Origin: Elmis aenea | Lineage: Eukaryota; Arthropoda; Insecta; Coleoptera; Elmidae | Assembly (NCBI GenBank): GCA_947652605.1 | Contig: OX393576.1 | Coordinates: 64,952,966 to 65,016,965 of the forward strand | Direction: 5' to 3' | Length of the DNA stretch: 64,000 nt | Shown: piece after piece, positions 36,136-46,900 of the stretch | How the letters are laid out: each line of letters opens with the position of its first letter | Position numbering within the stretch: position 1 is the first letter of the stretch | Notes under the pieces: generated by a model | Seen by the model: only the letters and a program-made list of their open reading frames with translations | The model's database searches: none | Told to the model about the DNA's origin: nothing | Position numbers and translations under genes: made by a program

Positions 36136-36480
36136 TATATAAATATGAGGCAATCTTTTAAACCACCACCAACTTCCTGACCAGATATGATAAAATTAAT
36201 TTTGGCACAGAATAACCTTGAGTATCATATTTAAAAAATATTCAGTGGGTAAAATAAAAATTTTGAAAAAGTAGTGGCTGACGTTGATCATCTACATCAC
36301 TAGACTAAGTTAATTAAAAAAATTATCACCTATTAAATGTACCTGATTTATTGTTTATTTTAGTTTGTTTTTAAGACGCTCTCACCACACCAACCTTTCT
36401 CTAAGTGTTATAAGCAAGACGACACAACCAATAAAATAACACGATAACAAACAAGTTCCTGGTACTAATCAGCATCCGTT

Positions 36481-36489
36481 TATATAATA
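36481..36489 (+). promoter_or_regulatory. Possible TATA box of the NimB-like gene
   Basis: TATATAATA lies 41-49 bases before the ATG at 36530, so the 5' UTR would be only about 15-20 bases. Tentative. Confidence 0.3.
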
Positions 36490-36529
36490 ACAATCTTATA
36501 GCAATAACCAAACAAACTCATTGTTAAAC

Positions 36530-36660
36530 ATGGCGTTGACGAAGACAGGTGCATCGATTCTCATTGGCATTTTTTATATTTTGACCTGTAATATTGCAGA
36601 AAGTCAAAAAGTTAATTTTGCTAAACCTTCTACTGATGGTCTCTGTACCTTAGAAGTGCC
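36530..36660 (+). CDS. NimB: NimB-like exon 1
   Basis: ATG at 36530, hydrophobic leader, then GLCTLEVP; donor GTAAGT at 36661, phase 2. Confidence 0.85.
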
Positions 36661-38939
36661 GTAAGTATAATAATTTATTGTAATATTATCAATTAAAGGT
36701 GTTATTGCAACATAATTTTATAATTGCATTGTATTACTTACATTCTTATATGATCAATACTTTGCTTATTTTGTTATACATTAAAGATTCTGATAAATTG
36801 CTCATTATATTGACACGAGTATTGTATGGGTTTTATACGTTTTTTTAAAGAGAAATACTTAATAAATAAAGAAGTGTCCCCTCTTTATGCGAACTCCAGT
36901 TCATATAAAACTTTCCAAAGTTACCCCATTTACATAAAATCCGCTTATGAATGAGCAAGGAACCAAACAATTATCAAATAACTATTCGATTAATTTTATA
37001 AGCTTGTTTTCGTTTTTTAAAAGTTCTCTTTCAAATCTTAGACGTTGTTTTCACCAAGAATCTTTACAGATATTGTATGCATTACGTGTTATACCTATTA
37101 GATCATCGATTATTTCAATGCCAATAATCACATGTTTCTCACTTTCTGTAGAACCATTGACCTACTCAGCCAAGCAGACAGACAAGGAGTCATACCTCCT
37201 GGAAATGGGGTTTGTATTACCACTTCAAATATTTTTGACTAGCCTCAACGCATTTACATACGACGATAACATTTTAGAAAATCAAACAATTTGCAGGTTT
37301 TAAAAAATCACAAGAAATAGAATTCTTTTTGTAATCGTTTGTTAAATACTGTTTGGCAAAGGGCAAACATTGTATAGTGTTCCTGATTGGAAACTAATTC
37401 TCCAGCTACAGTCTTTGTCGGAATTATTTAACTTTTTGTGTTCATTTAATTTTAGACTAAGCCAGGTTTCAGCAAAATTCATATTTGCTGTTCTGGCTGG
37501 CGCCTTCAACCTCACACGGCATTTCATTGCGTGCCTGAATGCGATAAAGACTGCGTAAATGGAAACTGCACGGCTCCAAACGTTTGCACTTGCTATCCAG
37601 ATTATATTTTCGACTTGGACTACAACTGTGTTCCCACCTGCCCTAAAGGATGTCTTAATGGTGTATGCAGTAACAACGGCCAATGTTCTTGCTATTCTGG
37701 ATATAAGTTGGATCCCAAAGGCAAAATGTGCATACCACAATGTACCGGTGGTTGTGGTACCGGGGGCAATTGCACAGCTCCGGAAGCCTGTTCTTGCAAA
37801 CCCGGGTAAGTTAAAAAATAAAACAGATAATCGATGCGCAAAAGTATGGAAAGAGACAAATATCTAGAATACTATTGCAGATATTACAATGAAATTTTGT
37901 ATCTGAGCGTTATGGTGTTTTTCGGATTCAATGAAATGATTAAGGTTGCAATACGACTTCCGGTTCAATCAGAAACGGACTCAAACTTTGACATTTTAAA
38001 TAAAACACCCTGTATATTCTTACATTTTTGGATTCCTCTTAAAATTTACTTTAAAAAATGTATAAGGTTATATGGGTCAAAATTTTTATAAAAATGTAAA
38101 TTATACGAAAACGGTTAACTTTTGAGGCACATAACCTTATACATTTTTTAAAGTAAATTTTAAGAGAAATCTAAAAATGTAAAAATATACAGGGTGTTCT
38201 ACTTAAAATTTCAAAGTTTGAGTCCGTTTCCGGTTGAACCGCAAGTCGTATTGCAACCTTAATATTTTCATCGAATCCGAAAAATACCATAACGCTCAGA
38301 TACAAAATTTCATTGTTATGTATGTAATAGTGTTCTAGATATTTGACTTTCCATGCTTTTGCACAACCCTGTATTTTAGCCACGCTAGAACTTAATAATT
38401 TTGGTTTTATATTAAACATATTGATAATATTGTATGCTAACAGATTAACAAAAAATCCTTCTACTGGCAAATGTGAACACTTCTGCGAAGGTGGATGCCA
38501 AGGTGGAGAATGCGTTGCGCCCAATCAGTGTTCCTGCAAACCTGGTTATTTAAAAAAGAATAACGTTTGCGAACCTCAGTGTGCAACTGGATGTAGAAAT
38601 GGTGCTTGTGTCGCCCCAAATAAATGTTCTTGTCAATCTGGCTATACCCTGAACACCGCTGGAACTTTATGCGAAGCACAGTGCTTAGAACCATGCCTAA
38701 ATGGCGTTTGTTCCGGTCCAAACACATGCACTTGCAATGATGGTTACATAAAAGATGTTTCTAGACCATCTCTTTGCGTGGCACATTGTCCCAATGGTTG
38801 CGAAAATGGGCAGTGTTCAGCTCCTAACTTTTGCATTTGCAATCCTGGATTCATCAAGCAAAAGGGAACTAATAAGTGCGTTACAAGAACACGAAGAGCT
38901 GCACTCCATTTGGAACTTCTGCGGGAAAATAATTATTAA
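36530..38939 (+). CDS. NimB: Nimrod B-like secreted protein with seven NIM repeats (4 exons)
   Basis: Model: exons 36530-36660, 37152-37213, 37466-37805, 38444-38939; 342 aa. Residues 1-26 are a signal peptide. A spacer (GLCTLEVPTIDLLSQAD) leads to ICCSGWRL, the CCxGW/Y motif before the first repeat. Seven NIM repeats follow, each of the form Cys-x2-x-Cys...Cys-x-Asn-Gly-x-Cys-x-Ala-Pro-x-x-Cys-x-Cys. The C-terminus (RTRRAALHLELL) has no membrane helix, so secretion is inferred. NimB proteins are known as haemocyte or fat-body secreted factors, some binding bacteria. The exon 2 donor (GTATTA at 37214) and exon 3 acceptor (CAG at 37465) are the least certain; an alternative acceptor is the TTTTAG at 37451-37454. 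It is 4.7 kb downstream of the NimA-like gene, same strand. Confidence 0.85.
37152..37213 (+). CDS. NimB: NimB-like exon 2
   Basis: A small 62-bp exon encoding TIDLLSQADRQGVIPPGNGV; acceptor TTTCTGTAG. Its donor is uncertain because several GT dinucleotides lie at 37210-37220. Confidence 0.6.
37466..37805 (+). CDS. NimB: NimB-like exon 3: CCSGW motif and NIM repeats 1 to 3
   Basis: Encodes ICCSGWRL, then CVPECDKDCVNGNC, CVPTCPKGCLNGVC and CIPQCTGGC. Donor GTAAGT at 37806 splits repeat 3. Confidence 0.85.
37835..38371. mobile_element. Foldback pair of CAGGGTGTTCTAC MITEs in NimB-like intron 3
   Basis: The right copy spans 38189-38371 (CAGGGTGTTCTAC to GCACAACCCTG). The left copy is its inverse at about 37835-38015. 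The 170-bp centre is itself palindromic (ACCTTATACATTTTTTAAAG against its complement). The whole forms a stem of about 260 bp between coding exons. Confidence 0.8.
38444..38939 (+). CDS. NimB: NimB-like exon 4: NIM repeats 3 to 7 and stop
   Basis: Acceptor AACAG ends at 38443. The exon finishes repeat 3 and carries four more repeats, ending with RTRRAALHLELLRENNY and TAA. AATAAA lies at 39034-39039. Confidence 0.9.
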
Positions 38940-39033
38940 TTTGTTGAAATATAAATAACTTATGATACTGAACAATGAAGTACTGCACTTTACGATTTTG
39001 TTAGCTAAACAATGTATCATGTACTATGTCTGA

Positions 39034-39039
39034 AATAAA
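39034..39039 (+). promoter_or_regulatory. Poly(A) signal of the NimB-like gene
   Basis: AATAAA 95 bases after the stop codon. Confidence 0.6.
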
Positions 39040-39132
39040 ATAATATAGCTGGAATTCTTTATATTTCAATCTAATTTTAAAATGCCAGTAAAAAATAGAA
39101 CTAAGCCCTAATTAATAACTGCACATCGATCT

Positions 39133-39177
39133 TTACTTTGCTTATAAATGGTTGTAGGCCATTTATAAGCAAAGTAA
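39133..39177. repeat. Perfect 19-bp stem hairpin
   Basis: TTACTTTGCTTATAAATGG and its exact complement are separated by a 7-base loop (TTGTAGG), just upstream of a transposase relic. Confidence 0.85.
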
Positions 39178-39189
39178 GTAAGCAGTTAT

Positions 39190-40050
39190 GAAATAACTGA
39201 TTGCAGGAAGAATATTTCCAATGAAGGAAATGGATTTTTGGTGTTGGCGAGTGTTGTTGAAGATTCCCATAATAGCACCAGAAAAATCAGTGAGCAGTTA
39301 AAGTTAAGTCAAACCTCTGTATCTAGAATATTAAGAAAAAACAAATTTTATCCATATCACATAACAAGGACCAAGGCGATTTTGAAAATCGGGTAGCTAT
39401 TTGTAAGTAATTGGGTATTGGATAGGATCGGGGAACAACCTAACGTTTTTGATTTTGTTTTATTTACCGACGAGGTGACATTTGATAAAAATGGGTTTAT
39501 TAACACCCATAACTTCCATTATTATGATACAAACAAACCTCGTTTCATCAGGCCATTGGATCATCAGAATTGATGGTCACAAAATGTATGGGGTGGTTTA
39601 GTTGACAATCATTTACTTGGGCCGTATTTTTTAATGGAAATGTCAACGGAGAACGGTATTTGCAATTTTTGAGAAATGAATTTTAAGATCTCATAGTAGA
39701 CTTGCCTCTTAATATCACGCATAGAACGTGGTTGCAACAGGATGGCCCACCTCCACACTACAGCCAAGAAGTAAGAAGATATTTAAACAATGAATTTCCA
39801 CAGCGATAGATAGGTCGAGGCCAGCACGATCACCTGACTTTACCAAGCTGGACATTTTCCTATGGGCTTATGTGAAGGAGTTGGTGTACTCCAGCAACCA
39901 TCGAGGACATACAAATAAGAATTATAAATGCCTTTAGTAGTAGAACTGTTGGTCAACAGCAGGTTTTAACCGAATTCAAATTTGTATACAAGAAGGTGGC
40001 CGCCACATTGAACACATAATTAAATCTTGTCTTTTTTGTAATCAAAAATT
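39190..40050 (+). pseudogene. Tc1/mariner-type transposase relic
   Basis: Scattered over three frames: SVVEDSHNSTRKISEQL and SQTSVSRILRKNKF (helix-turn-helix region), TDEVTFDKNGFINTHN (first Asp block), QQDGPPPHYSQEVRRYLN (second Asp block), LDIFLWAYVKELVYS, then TVGQQQVLTEF. Many stops and frameshifts, so dead. Confidence 0.75.
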
Positions 40051-40787
40051 CGAAAGTTTTGCAGTTGTCTGAAAATATAAAAGACACCCTAAGCTAAGTA
40101 ATGGATATCTTCTTTGAGTATTTTAAATCGCCTTATATTTTGTCAGGCAATAGATCATTAGAACACTTCTAAAACGCTAAAATTTATTATTAATAAATGT
40201 TATTCACAATGATGAGGTTTGTGAAATTTAATCCTCTTAAAAATGAGTAGTTCTAATTGCAATTTGTTATGCAACGTTTGTACAACTCAGATGTTCCAAA
40301 TAACAAACATATGTTATCTAACCTTTTCGCACGCGAATACAACGCCTGCGTCATGACCTGAAGTAGCCGGGCGTCTCGGCGCCACGCATTCTACAATCTG
40401 AGCGCTGTCAACAATGTTTAATAGTGCACATTTACAACTTTTGCGTTACAATTATTAACACGCATACCACGAAACAGGTACGTAATACAGCATGTCATAA
40501 TTATACGCGATAAAGATTGTTTTAACTCAATTAAAACACGCAAATCTACGATTTTAATTCAGTCATCTCAAACCTATATCGATCGGATGCTCCACTAAAA
40601 TAAAGATGAAATTTAGATACCACTTTTATGTCACATAAAAAGATTACCAATAAAATCGTTTACTCTTTCAATACTGCAGTGTTTGTAGAACAGTATGGAG
40701 ATAAGAAATTCACATGTGTTATCTAGGATCAACCATGCTAGTTGATGGCATACCTGCATTGGAAAGTAATGCCTGGTGGCCCTGGAG
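40051..40787. other. Upstream region of the EB-like membrane protein gene
   Basis: A locally GC- and CpG-richer stretch (40328-40415) may mark the promoter. No TATA box is evident. Confidence 0.35.
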
Positions 40788-40944
40788 ATGAGGACCATTG
40801 TTTTTCTTATGGTGATGATTTTATGCTCTCCCTCCCTCTTAATTGGCCAACGACTGACACCTCCTAGGAAATATCACGCCGACGATGAAGATGATGAGCA
40901 TCCAGAAATTGATGAAAATGAAGAACTCGACGTTAATGGAACTG
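40788..40944 (+). CDS. EB-like gene exon 1: signal peptide, acidic linker
   Basis: ATG 40788; donor GTAAGT at 40945, phase 1. Confidence 0.8.
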
Positions 40945-43900
40945 GTAAGTTAAATTTTCCCTAGTAGTTAGTAATCATAACATCTAAAATAAGCAATGCT
41001 TTGCCATGGTTTAAACTCTACTTTGTTTTTTTTTTGTTGGAAATTAAAATATCGTTAGAAACAGGAGGAAAAACACATTTCACTATTCCAAAGTCAACTT
41101 GCCCGTTTAATACGTTTCATGGCTAACTTAGAATAATATTGGTTAAACACGGGTTTTCTTGAGTTCCCGAGCTATTTATAAATACAGATATAGCAACTAA
41201 AATCTCATTTAAAAGAGAAAAAACAGATAGCATATGATATATCGATAGAAAGAAGAAAAAAAAAGCACATTCAACTATTCCAAATCAAACTTAACGGTCC
41301 ATAAGAAAAAATGAAGTTCCGGGTCAGTGCAGGATTTACATATAAGCTACACAAGCTATAAAAAAATTTACCGAGTAAGCAATCGTCATATATACTTAAA
41401 TATATCATATTTGGCACTGACATATAATAGCTGGACTTATAAAGGGCCCCATATTTCAAATAGCTTAGGGCCTTATCAAGTCTAAATCCGGCCGTGCTCG
41501 GGGTAATATCTCAAAAATGAAAAGTGATAAAAAAATCTAAGATAATAGTTACATTCTACATAAAAAGTACCTTCAGAAGGTACAAATAAAATTGTTCTAG
41601 CGATTAGGATCAAACAGTTATGAGAGAAAAAAGAAATTGACATTTTTATATTTTTTGCTATAACATCTGAAGCACGAGGAATTTTGTACTTTTAAAAATT
41701 GATTGTGGCTTCTCTCATCCTAAGGAAAAATTCATCTAATTTAAACAAACCTGTATCTCCTATAATAAGCGAGATCTCCATGCTGGAAATGTAATCTGGC
41801 ACACCCTGCATTTTTTCAATAAATGCGTCTGTTACTGTTTCGCTAGTCTTAACTCAATTTCACGAGTTTGAAATTTAATTAGTATTGCGAATATTCACGT
41901 CAATCCATTAAAACGTGACCTTATAAAGCTTAATCGAAGTCGTTCTATTAATATTCCATACTGATTGTGAGTTTACAATGCAAGTACAAGAATGAGATAC
42001 TCGGATTTAACATCGGAAAAATACTTCGATCGATAAAGACTATTTTATGCTTTAAAGTAGTTATTCACCTAATTACTAAAGTACATGTTTAGTCGAAATT
42101 CTGGGTAAGCCATTAATATCTGGAACATTCAGATATGGAATGTTCAAGTTTGGAAAATGCACCGATAGAATCATTCAAATCTTGAATCGTTCAACGCTGG
42201 AATCACTCAACGCAGAAATCATGCAACGATGGAACCACGCAACACGGGAATCGTTCATCGCTGGAAAGCTCAAATCTGGAATCCAGAAATTAAGAATTTT
42301 TGCTGCCCTATACAGGGTGGTGCTTTTTTCGATGCTCACCATTGCTATCTTAGAAACGGTAAGAGATACAAGGTCGGTTAAATTAGAGAAAAGTTGCACA
42401 TTTTCATGGCGATTGAGAATCTAAAAAGAAATCCTGGATATTTTGACTCGTTTTTGATTTATTACAAAAAAACTGAAAAATGTAATTTTAGAAAAATATT
42501 ATTATCTTCCCTACCATTGACGCTATTTCATTTAAACTTGGAAACTGTATGTTTTTGGCCGTCCTGGGTTTGATGACGCCAACAGAAATTTTCTAAGCCT
42601 TCTAGATTTTAAGTTGCGATAGTCAACTTTTTTATTTCTTATGGCCGCTATATTGGATTTTTACACCATCAGACAGACAAAAAAATTATCTTTTTAGATT
42701 GGTAACAAACTCACCTTTTTTTTCAAAAAAACTTGTTGAAATTTGAAAATTTGTATAAATAATCTATAAAGTCGTGAATGTTTTGAAAAACAATTGAAAC
42801 TATGATATAAATAAAAGTTACAACATTTTATAGGTCTAATAAAATAACGAAATGACAATAAATTTAAAACACCAGATGAATAATTATTTAAATTGTTTAA
42901 AGTGCGCGCCGTTATGTATGATGTAGTGGTTAGTCCTCAAATTCATTTCGTCCACTGCCTTTAGGATAGTTTGTCTCGAAATAGAGTCGAAAGCATTTTT
43001 GATTTTACCCCGAAGAAGTTCAATATTTTCCGTTAGAGTTGCATAAACAACATCAATGTAAAAGTAATCCATAGGCGTGAAACATGGCGATCGCGGAGGC
43101 CAATGAACAGGACCAAACGTACCGTCATGAATTTTGAAAGCGTACATCTAAATTAATATCCTTTTACAATGCGGGCGTTGTGAGGACCAGCTCCTTCTTG
43201 CTGAAACTACTGATGATTTTGAATTGTTAATAATGGAAATTTGCCTAACATATCTTCTAAATATGTTTCCAACAATCTTAATTTGGTTATCATTAGACCA
43301 ATAAAATGTCCTGTAGCTTTTATTTATATTATAATTTCAATTGTTTTTCAGAACATTCGCGATTTTATAGATTATTTATACAAATTTTCAAATTTCAACA
43401 AGTTTTTTGAAAGATAAAAGGTATGTTGGTTACCAATCTGAAAAGCTAATTTTTTTGTCTGTCTGATGGTGCAAAAATCCAATAAGGCGGTCATAAGAAA
43501 TAAAAAAGTTGACTATCACAACTCTTGAAATCTAGAAGGCTTAGAAAACTTCTGTTGGCTTCATCAAACCCAGGACTGTCAAAAACATAAAGTTACCAAG
43601 TTTAAATGAAATAGCATCAATGGTAGGGAAGATAATAATATTTTTCTAAAATCACATTTTTCAGTTTTTTTGTAATAAATCAAAAACGAATCAAAATATC
43701 CAGGATATCTTTTCCGATTCTTAATCGCCATAAAAATGTGCAACTTTTCTCTAATTTAACCGACCTTGTATCTCTTACCGTTTCCAAAATAGCAATGGTG
43801 AGCATCGAAAAAAGCACCACCCTGTATATTACAACAGCCCAAGTATAATATACTTACAGAACACTTCGTTTTATATTTTGTCTTAAATATTATATAGTGG

Positions 43901-46900
43901 AAGATAAAAACATCGTGTTAATGTAACTCAAGGGCTACAAATTGGGGCAAAGTCGCGTAATTATAATGTATAGTCAATTTCTAAAAGTTGAGTGATTCCA
44001 GCGTTAAACGATTCAAGATTGGAATGATTCTGCATTTTCCAGATTTGATTATCCCATATTTGAATATTCCAACTTTTCATGCGGCTCCGAAATTCTATGA
44101 TTATATAGCTGATACAATAAAACATTGTCGCGAATCGGGTCACAACAAAATACAAAAATAAGTTTGTAGCATTTCTATAGTACCTAATTATAAGTATCAA
44201 ATTAACAATAACTAACAACAATTTACAGATAAAGGAATGTATGTTGGAACACCATGTGAATTCACTTGCAGTGCGAAGTTACTTCATGTGTATTGCAATC
44301 CTGTCACGGGCGTATGTGAATGCGAGAAAAAATATCCAGTTAAACTTAATCCCTCGACTGGCTGCGGCAAACGTTCGTAAATTATCAATAATTTTGTTAT
44401 TAATTGCTTGAAATATTGAGGCTAATGCGTTTAAATAAAAATCACTTATATTTACTCCTGTAGAAATCGTGTATAGTCAGCGTCAAGTCTGATGGCGAGC
44501 GGTAGGGGTGCGCACCAAACACAATTTATTGGAATTGAACACACCTACTTACTTAGTTGTATTGGTATACCCGCCAACGGTTTTAAAGTCCGTGGACCAT
44601 ATTATAGCGTCTGCTGCGCGAAAACACCCCCGACCGCTCGCCATTAAACTTGACGCTGACTATACCAGTTCAAAACTTTGCGTCAGTAGCAATCTTATTG
44701 AAGTTAGCTACTAATTGGAGTCTTTAAACTAGTCTGGCAGAGATCCTTCGCCAAAAAGATAACTGATTTTTAATTAAGCTTATCCATATCATCAATTTTA
44801 TTTATGAGCAAAATTTTAACTTTTTTTTGCATTTTAAGTACAAGTATACAAACACCGAAACATGCTTATTCTAACTTAAGTTTTTTGCAGCAAAACGATT
44901 GGGAGAACAATGTTATTATAGGGAAGCCTGTTCATACTCGGATAGGCATTCTTCTTGCATTCAAATACACCATAACGCTGTTTGTCAATGCAAGAATGGC
45001 TACCATTCAGTGTCTATACAAAAACCTTCTAAAAGGATATTTTGTGCCGAAGGTGAGTAAAGTTGGCGAATTAATTAATAAAATTGTTTCACAGTAAAAA
45101 CTAACGTTTTGATCATTATTTATTCGCAAGATACACTAATTCTCAGCCCAGCATTACAATTTCCCTTTCTCACAAGGGAGGGTCACGATACGTTGTCGCT
45201 TGAATTTGATTAAGGCTGTGTTTATTGCATCAAGGACATCAAAACTAAATGTTTTCCAAGCTTATACGTGTCATTTCCTTCGGAAAAATAGGAGAAAAAC
45301 TGGTATAAAAAGGTCATTTTTGCGATCGCGTTGGCCATGAAACCGTCAGAGACAAAATCGAAATTCTTCTTTTTACAAATGCGCGCATCTTTTGCAAGTA
45401 AAATGGTGCATAGTTTTTGAAACAATCTTGAACGGTTCCGAAGAAAAACGTCAAAAACGAAACCCCTACATAAGTGCTATGATTTGAGAAGTTGGAGTAA
45501 ATCTGGGCCCTGTTTCTCAAAACTTAAAAGCCTTGTAATACAAGTCCGTAGCTTAGCTAAACGTGTAGTTTCCATGAAAACTGCACGTGTAGCTAAGCTA
45601 CTGACTTGTATTACAAGGCTTGTAAGTTTCGAGAAACAGGGCCCTGGTATAACTATATCTATGCGACTTGCATAGGCGTTTAATATAGGGGAAACCGTTT
45701 TTACAAAGTCCTCCTTTTTTGCGTTTTTCTCCGGAACCGATTGGAATTTTTTTTAAAACTTCGCAAAGGATGCGCGCCTAGGTAAATAGAAAAATTTTGA
45801 TTTTGTATCTGACGGTTTCATGGCCAACGCGATCGCAAAAATTACTTTTATTAATCTACTTTTCCGTCTTTCCCCTATTTTTCCTAAGGAAATGGCCAGT
45901 GACACGTATAGCTCTGCAAAACGTTTAGTTTTGATGTTCTTGATGCAATAAACACAGCTTAATCAAATTCTAGCGACAACGTATCGTGACCTTCCCTGAT
46001 TAGAAGCCAATTATTTTGCACTAAAAATTGACTAGATTTAACGAAAATGTATACTGATTCAATTTGTTTTTTAATTTTTGAAATGTAATTTTGCTAAATT
46101 TACAACATTTAAACCAATATAAACAATGTAGCTTGCGGGAAGATAGTAAATTAATGCAAAACCTTGTCATATTGTATTAAGCACGTGTGTAAACTTAATA
46201 ACAAACAAGTCCTGAACACAAACACCACCAAACGTGTTTAACGAATACTTAGCAACATCTTCCAAGAGGACACTGAAAGCTGCACTGGTTTAATGTGAAA
46301 ATAAATTAAGGTGTTTTTAGCTCATAACATTTTCAACACAGAAATAATTATTATCTAAATATGACAACATTTTAAAATTAAATTTTTTTGGGTCATTCTT
46401 TTTTTGGGAGCCTGTCTAGCAGGTTTTTACCGGGCCGGTTGAATTTCCCAGTCCGCTACTGGTTATTGAGTTTATTTTTTTTAGTATAATGCCGTTTGTC
46501 TCAACTATTTTGAAATTTAATTTACAAAGTTATTCAAAAAATTTAAAATTTTGAAAATTTTTCTCGAAAACGGCTCTTACGATTTTGTTCAAATTTTAGT
46601 ATGTTATTGAGTTTAATTTTCTTAGTATAATGCCCTTTGTCTCAACTATTTTGAAATTTAATTTACAAAGTTATTCAAAAAATTAAAAATTTTGAAAATT
46701 TTTCTCGAAAACGGCTCACACAATTTTGTTCAAATTTTAGTATGTTATAGAGTTTATTCTTCTTAGTATATAGCTGTTTGTCACAACTATTTTGAAATTT
46801 AATTTACAAAGTTATTCAAAAAATTTGAAAATTTTGAAAATTTTTCTTGAAAACGGCTCTTACGATTTTGTTCAAATTTTAGTATGTTATAAAGTTTATT

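Noticed and set aside
36947..37303. 118-codon plus-strand frame
   Set aside because: Spans NimB-like intron 1 and exon 2 in a different frame from the exon; no motif.
44508..44714. 68-codon plus-strand frame
   Set aside because: Mostly inside the 44472-44664 MITE; no host-protein features.
45222..45520. Two minus-strand frames in the foldback arm
   Set aside because: They lie in a hairpin repeat, have no protein motif and no start context.
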